Shown: positions 50,801 to 60,305, counted from the first letter of the stretch. The stretch: 64,000 nucleotides of DNA from Arctopsyche grandis (GCF_051622035.1 NC_135366.1:377001-441000), one strand, 5' to 3'. The notes: generated by a model not told the origin, from the sequence alone. Numbers and translations are program-made.

Positions 50801-51359
50801 ATAAGCAAGATTTACACTGCGTTATAGAATAATATATGTGTGTCTTGAAAAATTCAATTTTTAAATCGATTTTTCTCAAACAATACACTGCTATGTTTGC
50901 AATTATAAAAATTTAATTTATTCAAATCGAGCAATTAAAAATCCCATCAAGGATATCTACAATGAAAAAAAGCATTAAAAATCTCCTTTTAAGTAATTAT
51001 TTTGCACACAATTTTTAAAAGCACACTTTTTTGCATACAAAAGTCGTGCGTGGGATCGTAATGCATCTCGCACACGCTCAATACACATTTTAATCATTAA
51101 ATGCGATAAAAAAAACCACCAATTAATGTAAATTGTTTTAAATAAAAACGGATGTCATAAATTTTTGAAGATTTTATTAGTTGAATGAATAACTTACCGA
51201 AAAATGCCAGTAAAGCTGTTCTATTCTCGACAGATCCCATTCCATCTTGACCTCTCATGAACAACTGGGACAACTTTCTGGGACTGGGACGATTCTGTCC
51301 AGCCATCATGTAAACACCATCTGCATACGCTGTAGGAGTCTTTCTCGTCAAGTGATTTC
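32932..51359 (-). CDS. Duox: Dual oxidase (NADPH oxidase with peroxidase domain), 5'-partial, 25 exons
   Basis: Membrane flavocytochrome that makes extracellular H2O2, used by insects in gut immunity and cuticle cross-linking. Exons 5'-3': 51198-51359, 49642-49829, 39004-39087, 38556-38676, 38123-38289, 37810-38046, 37526-37722, 37314-37447, 37124-37238, 36844-37045, 36619-36775, 36368-36537, 36134-36289, 35910-36056, 35690-35824, 35412-35615, 35151-35338, 34813-35080, 34496-34724, 34091-34423, 33816-33999, 33582-33741, 33346-33501, 33144-33272, 32932-33060. All introns are GT-AG and phases agree, giving 1,449 residues with no internal stop. Order: peroxidase domain to ~520 (proximal His in [10 protein letters not shown]; distal Asp-His replaced by Thr-Gly in GQLVTGE); helix ~540-555; EF-hands [12 protein letters not shown] and [12 protein letters not shown]; ferric-reductase helices with haem His pairs 14 and 13 apart; FAD motif [16 protein letters not shown] motifs [11 protein letters not shown] and CGPRPLT; C-terminal FENFG. 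About 50-90 N-terminal residues (signal peptide, first peroxidase exon) were not found. Confidence 0.97.
39945..40400 (-). pseudogene. Degenerate RTE-type LINE relic
   Basis: On the plus strand, GGGTACCATTTTAGCAC, GGTGCATTGGATTTTATG and CAGAGTGGCCCTC follow the same order as the better-preserved RTE copies at 21.5-22 kb and 62.1-62.5 kb. It is heavily mutated and its frames are broken. Confidence 0.45.
41733..41802. repeat. (AT)n microsatellite
   Basis: AT dinucleotide tract of about 68 bp inside Duox intron 2. Confidence 0.95.
43350..43450 (+). mobile_element. SINE 3' tail with hairpin
   Basis: GCATTGTTTGTAATTAATTG precedes CCAGGAAGGC (43,377-43,386). The GCATTGGGGTCTTCCTGT loop, the partner GCCTCCCTGT and an AAAATAAAAAT tail follow. 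The left flank matches the SINE at 1.6 kb. The head was not found, so it is probably 5'-truncated. Confidence 0.6.
44036..44420 (+). mobile_element. hAT-like terminus, G-rich repeat, copy 1
   Basis: Begins CAGGGACGTCATTTCAGCTT, found again at 46,940 with a shared GGG-rich continuation. CAGGG-type ends are usual for hAT elements. The right boundary is uncertain; a GGGGGGGCGGC run lies near 44,394. Confidence 0.4.
44528..44884 (+). mobile_element. Helitron-like 5' segment
   Basis: TCTAAATATATACAATT resembles the 5' end of the Helitrons at 12.0 and 56.7 kb. It is followed by CTGTCTGTCTCG and a CCTAAACTACTCAACCGATT motif common in insect Helitron interiors. A (GGGAAC)n tract lies at 44,828-44,850. 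The 3' end is lost where the dispersed repeat begins. The plus-strand ORF through it is not recognised. Confidence 0.45.
44885..45650 (+). repeat. ~0.7-kb dispersed repeat, copy 2
   Basis: Same orientation and similar over its length to 23,725-24,437. It has an extra ~45 bp near 44,980-45,010 (ATACAATCAGGGTAATCACA region). The end motif ACGCCTAAAGCCACTT repeats nearby at 45,735-45,750. Confidence 0.75.
45838..45970 (-). mobile_element. SINE body fragment
   Basis: On the minus strand it carries TCAAACTTGGGTATA, then CGTTTCCTATCAGAGTTTGC, the body shared with the SINE at 1.38 kb, followed by TTCATTAATGAAACGGTTCC. The tRNA-like head is missing. A G12-type run follows at 46,003. Confidence 0.65.
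46155..46544 (-). other. Unidentified coding-like segment in Duox intron
   Basis: A minus-strand open frame of ~129 codons, most protein-like around 46,240-46,490. Its composition is mixed, with Cys, Pro, His and Leu (for example [15 protein letters not shown]). A T8 tract followed by CGAG at ~46,510 could act as an acceptor. I do not recognise a family, and no good donor was found at the other end. It may be an alternative exon, a retro-copied exon, or chance. Confidence 0.25.
46938..47000 (+). mobile_element. hAT-like terminus, copy 2
   Basis: CAGGGACGTCATTTCAGCTT followed by GGGAGGGGCAAGCAAAAA matches the terminus at 44,038. The rest of the element was not delimited. Confidence 0.35.
48175..49480. 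mobile_element. hAT-like foldback element with internal direct repeat
   Basis: The left end (CAATGTTGTAAGTCGAG...) and the right end (reverse complement CAATTAGCGTTGTAAAATGC) are inverted. Each is followed by GAGAATATTCTC palindromes and the motif TTCTCCAAAAGATTATT. A ~173-bp block with that motif is repeated directly at 48,182-48,355 and 48,685-48,858. No transposase is recognisable. It lies within Duox intron 2. Confidence 0.6.
49830..51197 (-). other. Duox intron 1 of the visible gene
   Basis: 1.37-kb AT-rich intron between the first two visible exons. It starts with donor GTAAGTT after the GCATTTTTCG exon end and closes with a TTTTTCAG acceptor. Nothing else is recognised in it. Confidence 0.85.
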
Positions 51360-51670
51360 CTGAAACAAAATAAACAGTCGTTGAATTCAGCGCAAAAAAA
51401 TAAAGTCAATTAATTTTATACATAGTAATAATTATATTTTGAAATTTCGAAAAAGAACTATCGAATTTATTTGACACGAATAATGGTTCAGAGACGAGAT
51501 ATGAAATTTCGACTATTCTTGTGGATTAATAACAAAAATTCTATTGATAACTGGCTTACCTCGATACAATAAACTAGTCGGAATATGATTTTTCAAGTGG
51601 AATTTTATTTAATTCTCATATAAAGACAATTTAATATATCAATTATCAATATATCAATACGACAATTTAA

Positions 51671-54574
51671 TTTATCTTGTTCCAAAAAGACTCACGCGCC
51701 AGACTGAGAGATCGAAAAATAACAATCTACTACCAAAACGTACGCGGTCTCAGGACCAAGGTGGCCGCGTTTAATACGGCGATTTATTCTATTGTCGATG
51801 ATATGGTGGCGTTAACTGAAACATGGTTAACGCCATCATTTTTTAATTCGGAGTTCTTTGATTCTTCGTGGACAGTGCATCGTCGGGACAGAGAGCAACG
51901 ACGTGGTGGGGGTGTTTTATTTGCTTCTCGTGTCTGGTTGCGGTCTGTCAGGTTGAAGAACTTTGAAACTCCTTCTGGCGAGGACTTATGGGTGAGAGTT
52001 GATTTTGTATTTGCGAGAGTTTTTATTTGTGTTGTTTACATTCCGCCCGCTGCGAAAGACGATGTATATGAGTTATTGTTTGCAAATATGATGAATGTAC
52101 GTGATTTCATAAATGAACGTGACATATTATTAATAATGGGTGATTTTAATATGCCTAGTGCCAATATTCATGTCCGCAATAAATTTAATTTTGTAATTTC
52201 CTATTGCGACCTAGTACAGGTTGGTTCACCCATTAGTCCAAGTAAGCTTGATATTATGTTGGTGAATGAATCCAATGTGTCAGCAACGATGATCCTATGC
52301 CCAAAAGGAACTGCGATCATCCCTGAGGACCTATATCATGATGCATTACAAATTGAGCTTCTGTTTTTGTCTTCTGTGAGACCTGTTTCAGCTTGTTCAT
52401 CTGTTGGGGTTCCTTCATCACGATGGAATTTTGCTCGCGTTGATTCTGAATTGGTTTATAATGAGGTTCGTTCTATGGACTGGCGCCAAATGTACCTCAT
52501 GAATACTGGTGATGCTGTTGAATTTTTGTATAACACACTATATAATATTTTTGACAGTTATGTTCCTCGGTTCATCAGTTATCCTAATTTAGAACTACAT
52601 CGTCGGGTTTTTCCACCGTGGTTTGGGTCCAAACTTATAACTGATGTTCGTGCAAAATGGTTGTCTCATAGAAGATGGAAACGTAGCCAATCATTTCGTG
52701 ACTATGAGAAATTTCGGATTCTTAGGAAGATCGTGAAACGTGGTGTGAGTGAGCGTTATACCCTCTATCTCAAAGAGATGGAGAGTGCTATCGCAAGTAA
52801 TCCTCACCACTTTTTCAGATTTATTAAGAGTAAGCATATTTCACATGGCCTTGAGCATTCGTTCTCATTTAATAATAAAAGTTGTGTCGGTCCTGAGATC
52901 GCTAAAGCTTTTGCTAGTTTTTTTAGCTCTGTATTTGATCAGAGATCACCATCCCTTGATGCTAATTTGGCTTCCCAAATTGGTACTGAAGGTGTTGTTA
53001 TAGACATTCCGCGGGTCTCGCTTGGAGATGTTAGGATAGCAATTTTGAAGCTGAAAGGGTCTGTTGGGCCTGACGGTGTGCCCCCTGACGTATTAAAGGC
53101 ATGCTGTAATTCGCTCTTAGAGCCTCTTCAGTTTATTTTTAACCTTATTCTGGATTCTGGTAATTATCCTGAAAAATGGAAATTATCTAGAGTCATTCCC
53201 ATTCATAAAAGTGGCTCTAAAAATGAGGTTGAAAATTACAGACCTATTGCTATCATCTCGGCTATTCCCAAAATTTTCGATAATATCCTTCACCGTTTGA
53301 TTCTTTTGCAGTTCAAAAGATTGTTGTGTGATGAGCAGCATGGTTTTTCACCATGTCGTTCCACTACCACTAATCTTGCCTGCTTTTCATATTATACCAT
53401 GTCTAAAGTTGACCGTGGACAACAAGTTGATGTAGCCTACTTTGACTTTCGAAAAGCATTTGATCTTGTCAACAATGACGCTCTTATGATCAGATTAGCT
53501 GAAGTGGGCTTTTCTCCACGTCTTCTTAAACTCTTTGCTTCTTATCTTAGTGATAGGAAGCAATTTGTTAGATATGGTATTTATGAATCTCCTTCATTTT
53601 TTACGCGATCTGGTGTAACTCAGGGGTCCACCTTAGGCCCTTTACTATTTACAATAGTCATTAATAACCTCCCAAAAGTACTACGCAATGCTTCATGTCT
53701 CTTGTTTGCTGACGACGTTAAACTATTCTTTGCTGTTAAGGATGAGAGGCAAGCCTCTCTCCTTCAAGCTGATATTAACGCTGTTTTAGAGTTCAGTTCC
53801 AGTTTAGGGCTTGAACTGAATACTAGTAAATGTGCTATTATGAGTTATGGACGTGCGAATTCGCTCTATTGTCACGGATATTCCATTGGATCCGTATTGT
53901 TGAAGCGCGTGGAATCAATGGTCGACTTGGGTATCACTTTTGATCCTCAATTCACCTTTCACAACCACATCAAGACAATCGCTGACGTTTCCTTTCGTCG
54001 ACTTGGATTTGTCTTGAGATATGCTAGATTATTCTCCAACCCCTTGTCTTCTCGCTTGCTTTTCAACTCGCTTGTTAGAAGTAAGCTAGAGTATAATGCA
54101 ATTGTGTGGAACCCGCATGAAGCAAACTACTCTCTTATTATAGAAAAAGTGCAAAAAGCATTTCTTCGTTTTCTTTATAAGAAAGAGTATGGGTACTACC
54201 CATATCTCTATCCTACTCCTTTCCTTTTGGGCATGCTTGGGTATAATTCCCTTGAACTTCGGAGAAACTTCTCGTTAATTCGTTTCGTTCTCCAGCTATT
54301 GCGTGGTAATACGTCATGCCCGTTGTTGCTGGAACAGTTGGGACTTTATGTCCCTAATAATTATGTGCGTGGTAGACATCATCATTTAATGGTTGTACCT
54401 GCTGCTCGCACAGTTCTTTTTCGAATGGCTCCTATTCCAAGAGCTATTCGACTTCTCAATGAAATCGTTGCTGCTGTCCCTGAATGTGATATTTTCCACC
54501 TTGGGGAGCGTAGATTGTCAGATATTATCTTAACATATTTATCTGGTAACCTGCGCTCATCGTTACTTTCTTAA
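51671..54574 (+). CDS. LINE endonuclease/reverse transcriptase (Jockey/CR1-like), intact ORF2-type frame
   Basis: A 965-codon frame open from just after a stop at 51,668 to TAA at 54,572. The N-terminal part is an AP-like endonuclease: Q-N-V-R-G near residue 20, T-E-T-W-L at ~47-51, G-D-F-N at ~155-158, and a Y-H-D variant of the usual S-D-H motif. The reverse transcriptase spans roughly residues 460-740: Y-R-P-I-A-I-I-S at ~519, D-F-R-K-A-F-D, G-V-T-Q-G-S-T-L-G-P-L-L-F and the catalytic F-A-D-D near 676-679. The first codons lack a good ATG, and no gag-like ORF1 precedes it. The copy is therefore probably 5'-truncated although its enzyme frame is undamaged, a sign of recent insertion. It lies upstream of the first visible Duox exon, in antisense. 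Clade assignment is from motif style only. Confidence 0.9.
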   Translation, partial: FILFQKDSRARLRDRKITIYYQNVRGLRTKVAAFNTAIYSIVDDMVALTETWLTPSFFNSEFFDSSWTVHRRDREQRRGGGVLFASRVWLRSVRLKNFETPSGEDLWVRVDFVFARVFICVVYIPPAAKDDVYELLFANMMNVRDFINERDILLIMGDFNMPSANIHVRNKFNFVISYCDLVQVGSPISPSKLDIMLVNESNVSATMILCPKGTAIIPEDLYHDALQIELLFLSSVRPVSACSSVGVPSSRWNFARVDSELVYNEVRSMDWRQMYLMNTGDAVEFLYNTLYNIFDSYVPRFISYPNLELHRRVFPPWFGSKLITDVRAKWLSHRRWKRSQSFRDYEKFRILRKIVKRGVSERYTLYLKEMESAIASNPHHFFRFIKSKHISHGLEHSFSFNNKSCVGPEIAKAFASFFSSVFDQRSPSLDANLASQIGTEGVVIDIPRVSLGDVRIAILKLKGSVGPDGVPPDVLKACCNSLLEPLQFIFNLILDSGNYPEKWKLSRVIPIHKSGSKNEVENYRPIAIISAIPKIFDNILHRLILLQFKRLLCDEQHGFSPCRSTTTNLACFSYYTMSKVDRGQQVDVAYFDFRKAFDLVNNDALMIRLAEVGFSPRLLKLFASYLSDRKQFVRYGIYESPSFFTRSGVTQGSTLGPLLFTIVINNLPKVLRNASCLLFADDVKLFFAVKDERQASLLQADINAVLEFSSSLGLELNTSKCAIMSYGRANSLYCHGYSIGSVLLKRVESMVDLGITFDPQFTFHNHIKTIADVSFRRLGFVLRYARLFSNPLSSRLLFNSLVRSKLEYNAIVWNPHEANYSLIIEKVQKAFLRFLYKKEYGYYPYLYPTPFLLGMLGYNSLELRRNFSLIRFVLQLLRGNTSCPLLLEQLGLYVPNNYVRGRHHHLMVVPAARTVLFRMAPIPRAIRLLNEIVAAVPECDIFHLGERRLSDIILTYLSGNLRSSLLS

Positions 54575-54995
54575 TTTGAATGTGATGAATGAGTGGAATC
54601 TTAATCTACTCTCTTCCATTTGGGCCTCGCTGTGATTTTATTTTTTATTCATATTTTGTTTTATTTTATTTTATTTTTTCTTTCTCTTTTGTACATTTTT
54701 ATATACTATTTTAATTTTGCTCAGTGTAAACAAAGAATGGGATTTATGGATTTTATTTTTAATTTTTACACTTCTGTTATTTTTTTTTTTTCTCTCTGAA
54801 TGATGTATTATTTTCCTTTTGTTACTTTTTTATTATCTTATTTTACCATGTTTTCTGCTTTTGCTTTTTTCCTTTATTTACAGTTTACTTGTTTTTATAT
54901 CATGTTTTTATATCTTTTTCAAATGTAGGCCATTGTGGCGCATTAGGTTCTTCCTGTAATGCCACAATGGTCCAAAACTATTAAATAAATAAATA
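54575..54995 (+). mobile_element. 3' UTR of the LINE with terminal hairpin and (TAAA)n tail
   Basis: T-rich untranslated region after the ORF. Near its end CCATTGTGGC (54,930-54,939) and GCCACAATGG (54,961-54,970) form a perfect 10-bp stem enclosing GCATTAGGTTCTTCCTGTAA. About 15 nt later a TAAATAAATAAATAAA tail ends the element. A clean target-site duplication was not identified. Confidence 0.85.
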
Positions 54996-56520
54996 AATTA
55001 TCCCTATTAATTGAATTAAAATTCGTGTAAATACAAGTAAATGCTAGTACGAGCTTTTAGCTCGCAATTTTACCGACTTTTAAAATCAGCACACTTCCAA
55101 TTAACCCTTTTAAACGAAAACAAAATATGGTGTGGCCAGAACACTATCCCAATAAATATGTTTCAATAGAAAATACTTAATATAAAATAGTATTAACAGT
55201 GGGAAAAAATCCCAAGTGAAAATACGTACTTTTGACATTTGATTTGAACTGGACGACTACTTAGAGAGATTTAAAAGCTGAAAAGTTCTACAAAAGAAAG
55301 ATAAAGTACCCCACTATAGATTTAATATTCATTTTGAACAGAAAATTGACAGATTTTGAGACGTCGACCGAACAAATCCAAGATATAGAAAAATCGCGCA
55401 ATTTAAAAAACACATATATCTCCAAATCTCAAGCCAATCAACATTTTTTACTACCAGATTTATGTTGACTGAACCAAAAAAAAGTTGTCATTTGTCGAAC
55501 AGTGTAATATTTAGTTACTACATGTCAAAACTAACTCTGTTCTGCTAGCCCTGGCATAAAAATCACCACCTTGGGAAACTTATTTAAAGGGTTATATTGC
55601 CTTTGAAACTTTCAGAGTTTCAATTCATATGATTGCCATTAGTGTAGTCAAATTGGGTGTATACTACATAAGTGGATGCAGAATGTGTGTCACTTCCACA
55701 AGTATATGACACAAAACAGCACGGTTTTAATAGAAAGGTCTATAAATATTCACCCCACGAGTACTTACCCCTCCTAGTAGCTACCCCCACTATTAGGAAC
55801 ACTGTACCTATCCACTATTAGATGTTTATAACAGGGATCTGAGATAGTGGTGGACCTGTTAAGGCTCCTCAGGGTTGAATATTTGCAGAATTGGATAACG
55901 CACTTAATTCAGGTAGGTTGTATAAACTCATATTATATTATGGCTTCCAAATCGATAATTAAAATTTGCATTTTTATGGGAAGTGAAAATTTAATGTATT
56001 CGAAGTATCGATTTGAATTCAAATGAAAATTTACAGTGAGGTTCGATTGTTTTCGGTTCGATTCGAAGTGAAAAACGCCCTGCTTCAAAATCGCAATAAA
56101 TATTATAGTGCGACATTTAAATCGTAAGTTGAAATCGAAATGTTTATCAAAAATAATTTTGATTTTTATGTAAAGCTGTAGAGAAATGTAGCGATAATTA
56201 ATCTGTAAAGTTTTCATATTATATCATTTTTTTTAATAATACTGTTCGATTTTTGTGTAATTCCTACATCAATTTTTTACGCATTTTTAACTGTGGATTT
56301 TTATTACGCATTTATATTAAATATTGTGCAATCAGCGATTTTCAACAGTGCGGAATTCAGCTTGAAAATTATATAATAAATTGATTATTATATTATATTA
56401 GTAAAATTACATTGAAAATTTTCAATACACTAAAAAATGATATTCAATTGTTTACAAAGAAAAACTTTTGAATAGAAAAAGTTTTGTTTGAAAATCTAAA
56501 TACATATGTATCTTATTTAA
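54996..56520. other. AT-rich non-coding DNA
   Basis: No exon is supported, including no match to the expected Duox N-terminal peroxidase segment on the minus strand. Confidence 0.45.
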
Positions 56521-56523
56521 ATA

Positions 56524-56721
56524 CTAGTAGTTTTACCCGGCTTCGCTCGGCACTTATATAACCCGCTTAAACATGGCTAATCTAAAAGTAAACATTTTAT
56601 TAAATTTATCTGAATATTCATTCGTTTTTTTCTTATTAAATTTAACGTCAACAAACTACGAACGAAAACTTACATTAATACACACATACAAAGTCTCTTT
56701 CGAAATTATATATATATTAGA
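56524..56721 (-). mobile_element. Short non-autonomous Helitron
   Basis: On the minus strand it starts TCTAATATATATATAATTT and ends CCGAGCGAAGCCGGG, ~8 nt, CTAG. It is a 198-bp relative of the element at 12.0-12.4 kb and lacks the GC-rich core. Flanking A and T fit Helitron insertion. Confidence 0.75.
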
Positions 56722-56790
56722 TAAATGAAATCATCATTAATAATGACAATTTTATATCAATTCATATAATAATAATATACCGAATTTTTT

Positions 56791-57456
56791 ATGCTACTTT
56801 AGTATGCGGTCTACCTTCACATATCTACTTTAGTATGCGATCTACCTTCACGTTTTTACTTTAATATGCGGTGTCACTGTCTCAGTTCTCGCGTGTGACA
56901 CTGAGACTGAATAATACCGACCCCAACAACCTAATCTTAAAGGATGTGGCTATTTTTACATACAGTATCGACGAATTATTGGCTATTTGTACATACAGTA
57001 TCGACGAATTATTGGCTATTTGTACAGTTTTGTTGACTTTTAAAAAGTTTATACCAAACGTCACTTTCGCTGTCAAATCTTGCGCTTTTAGGTTATGTGC
57101 AACTGCCGAAGGAAAAGTTTCTTAATCGACTATAAATTTCTAATCTTATAATTTATTAATCTTAAATCCTAATTCTTAAAATCTTATTATGTACTATGTA
57201 CTGTATGTACAAATAGCCACATCCAATCTTAAATGAATAGGGCCAACCTTAACGTAGTTTTATTTCATCAATATTTTCACAAAAAAAAAACATATCTTAG
57301 CTGGCGGCAACACCTATTTATTTAAGGGCCAGGATAGGTTAGGTTAAGTTAAGGTTGGCCCTATTAATTTAAGATTTGGTTAAGAGATATGTGTCTGCTG
57401 ACGATATTTTTATAGTCGACTACGATTCAAAGATAGATTGCATACTAAAGTAGCAC
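56791..57456. mobile_element. MITE with ATGCTACTTTAGTATG ends
   Basis: Inverted arms of ~25 bp at 56,791-56,815 and 57,432-57,456, with a few mismatches. The interior has a TTAGGTTAAG block and CTTAGCTGGCGGCAACACC, both resembling the interior of the MITE at 1.1-1.8 kb. An internal inverted pair GGATGTGGCTATTT / AAATAGCCACATCC is also present. No transposase. Confidence 0.6.
56946..57025. repeat. 33-bp tandem repeat
   Basis: Unit GGCTATTTGTACATACAGTA followed by TCGACGAATTATT, present about 2.3 times inside the MITE. Confidence 0.85.
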
Positions 57457-57566
57457 CGAAATTTTTTAGCAGTTTTTAATTAAAATTACGCATTATTATT
57501 TAATATTGTGCAATCGATTTATTTTCCGTTTCCAATAATCATAATCCATACATTTTATAACTACAG

Positions 57567-57645
57567 TGCCATTTGGTGATACTTTTCAAGAAGATGATTA
57601 TGGCAGTGCTGCTAAAATTGCTGCTATGGAGACAGCATATCATCA
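57567..57645 (+). CDS. Candidate penultimate exon of an unidentified gene
   Basis: After an acceptor (TATAACTACAG) the frame reads P-F-G-D-T-F-Q-E-D-D-Y-G-S-A-A-K-I-A-A-M, then E-T-A-Y-H. The bias to Ala, Asp, Glu and Gly is unlike the AT-rich background. The donor would be CA|GTCAGT at 57,646. Splicing to the segment at 57,728 completes a His codon and gives a short tail and stop. I do not recognise the protein; upstream exons were not found. Coding is inferred from composition and splice-phase agreement. Confidence 0.45.
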
Positions 57646-57727
57646 GTCAGTATTTTTTCTTCTTAATATTAATATGTATATTCATCATCCATATTACTGA
57701 TTACTAATTTATTTTTTTAACTTACAG

Positions 57728-57755
57728 CAAGGTAGGATTTTACCCATTCAATTGA
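57728..57755 (+). CDS. Candidate terminal exon of the same unidentified gene
   Basis: After acceptor CTTACAG, in the phase required by the previous segment, the frame reads H-K-V-G-F-Y-P-F-N and stops at TGA (57,753-57,755). The 82-nt intron between the two is similar in size to the short Duox introns. The final aromatic motif looks like a real C-terminus, but this rests on sequence reading alone. Confidence 0.4.
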
Positions 57756-57759
57756 ATCA

Positions 57760-58440
57760 TCATACATATCAACATGTGAGTGTGATTTATAAAATCATTG
57801 TGTCCGGGACGAGATTAAAATCATAATTATAGATATATGTGCACTAATGTTATGTAATGGAAATCACCTTTTTCCAATGCGGTAATAATTTAATATATAA
57901 CGACTCAATTATATTGTACGTGTGTGTGTGTGTGTGAGTGTGCATTCCTCATTAACACGTTGACTTCTGCTCGTTACTGCTTTTTCAATTAAATTTGTTT
58001 TCATGCGGTCGTTCCAATTTTTTCCTATACGTCTTTTATGGCGTTTCTGGCACGCTAATTGGACCCATTTTTTTTACTCGAATGCAATTTATAAAATTAG
58101 CAATAACTAAACGGCATATAAATAACACGGTGTCGATATATGTTTTTGAATTAATTTGAGTTATTATTATTTATCGCATATACGAGTGAGACATATTTAC
58201 ATTACGTATGCATATTTATGTATATTATTACCGAGTACATTTACATAGATATAAAAAGGCTTTTTTTTTAGATGATGGGAGCACTTTAAAAATAGATTGT
58301 GTGTTTATTTAAAAACAAATCTCAAATCAATCTCAGCATTGATTCTGTATCTTGCTCTTTTTATTATTATTTTTTTTTAAAAATAAATAAATTACACTCT
58401 GAATAATTAAAGTTGAAAGGATCAAGCTGGTTGTTGTTTT
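57760..58440. other. AT-rich non-coding DNA
   Basis: Contains a (GT)n tract near 57,919-57,935. No exon is supported. Confidence 0.45.
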
Positions 58441-58463
58441 CAGATTCCTTTACAATATATATA

Positions 58464-58528
58464 GATAAACCATTTGATTCGACTAAATATATATAGCAAA
58501 AATAATTAGTCGAATCAAATGGTTTATC
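58464..58528. ncRNA. Perfect 23-bp hairpin, miRNA-precursor-sized
   Basis: GATAAACCATTTGATTCGAC... (58,464-58,486) is exactly complementary to 58,506-58,528, with a 19-nt AT-rich loop. The 65-nt size resembles a pre-miRNA, but perfect pairing is also expected of a young hairpin-siRNA locus or a tiny MITE. No known miRNA seed was recognised. Confidence 0.35.
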
Positions 58529-58534
58529 AATATA

Positions 58535-60300
58535 AATCTACTCGACTGTCGGAAATATCAATGTAAAACGTTTTGCACGTAAATTGGCTTTCTTCGGAAT
58601 ATATAAATTTATTATAAATTGGTATGTGTAATATTAACCCTTTCAAAATATCATATTTGATAAGTAGACCATTGTGTACATAATTTTAATGACGGAAATT
58701 GCGCGTTTAGTATAAATATTGTGCAATCGATTTATGTATTTCGCAAATGTGGCATCTAAATTGAAATAAAAATTTTCGTCGGATTCAAAAGTGATATCTA
58801 CAAATTATGAGACTCGTATTTGCGACAGATGTTTTACAATTCACAATAGATATTTTTTTCACATTCAATTATATATTTTCTCACATTATTATTTCTTAAT
58901 TATTGTCATTTGATATTATTTTTTTTTATTTGTTATGCTAGCTTTAAAATGTTTGTATTTCATAAATTGTGTTATAAAGTATTGAAATTAATCTATATTT
59001 ATCCTAAAAACAATGTCTACGATAGCTGAAATGGTGTATGTGAATTGATTTTTGACTGAAACCTAAAGAAATCTTGCAACTCTCTTAACCCTCCCTCACC
59101 GAAGTGGGGTATGCAAGTGCCCCAATTTTTACGTTTTTCGTAATAACTATGTGGTTTTCAAAGCTATACACCCTATATTTTTTGTATTCCTAGAATGAAC
59201 TACAAGAAATTAATTTTAATAAATCTTGTGTGATTTAGAAAAGGGTTATATCCTAAGAAAATATATTTCTACGTTCCAAAGTATGATTTAAAGGCGGTAG
59301 CGATAAGTCAAGTTTTTGACTGTTCGCTTGCATATTCTTGTTGATCGATGAATCAATGCGAGAGAAAGAGACAGCTATATTATCGTAAGCTATTGTTTTC
59401 GTCGCTTTTGGCGCGTGGCTATTGATTCATGCAGTCGCCTGTTGGCCTTACCTATGTGCGTTTGCGTGTTGATGCTTGTCGTTATTTTTTAATACAAAAA
59501 TAGTCAAAAACAAACTAAAACTTTTTATGTTGATGTATAAAATGATTAATAAAATATATATATTGAACCCATTTGTATTGAGAAAAGCTGTATTTTGATT
59601 AAAAAATACTGGGGTCTTACTCGAGCCCGGTTCGGAACACTCGTTCAATTAAGGTTGAGAATAGTCTACACATATTTAAATTTTAATATTGCTTCCTCGA
59701 CAGTTTGAGAACGGTCGTACGTACGTACCTGAACGATGGGAAAAAATTAAAAATCACGGTGCATAAAATTGCTAATATAAATATTAGCACAAAAAATGAA
59801 AGCATTTATATTTTCCGATCGTACCTGACGGTAATTTGTTAACGTACGTGATCTCATTCAAGGACGGGACGAGCCAAAGATCTCGACCGCCTATTGTTAT
59901 TATTATTATATTACATACATATATTCAAAAGTTGGCCATAAATAATTAAATTAGACGATATAAATCACGCCGTTTCTTGACCGCACTCAATTCTCCGAGA
60001 AGAACAATGGGGCCAAGACTACCAGAACGATTTCGTAATATTACGCAAACTGAAGCACCGGTGCAAAAAAATCGCGTACATAATCGACTATTCGATTCTT
60101 GGCTTTTTTATACACATAAATGTGGTAAAAAAACCTTACAATACAAAAATTAATGGTTTTTTGGATTATAATTGGTACGCGTACGAGCTAATGGTATTTT
60201 ATATATGTATTTATCATACATATTATACATGGATGATTCATGTTTTTTTTTTCAATCAAGTACATGTATACACATTTTTTTATTTTTTTCTGATTCAGTT
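58535..60300. other. AT-rich non-coding DNA
   Basis: No exon is supported. At 59,089 TTAACCCTCCCTCACCGAAG resembles a piggyBac-like MITE end, but the opposite end was not found. Confidence 0.4.
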
Positions 60301-60305
60301 GTTAC

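Noticed and set aside
51556..51600. Good-looking donor (CGAG|GTAAGC, minus) that could end the missing Duox exon
   Set aside because: The required frame meets a TAA after about 16 codons with no start or acceptor, and the peptide does not resemble Duox.
56871..57125. 84-codon plus-strand ORF with an internal peptide repeat
   Set aside because: The repeat is a 33-bp DNA tandem inside a MITE, with no domain.
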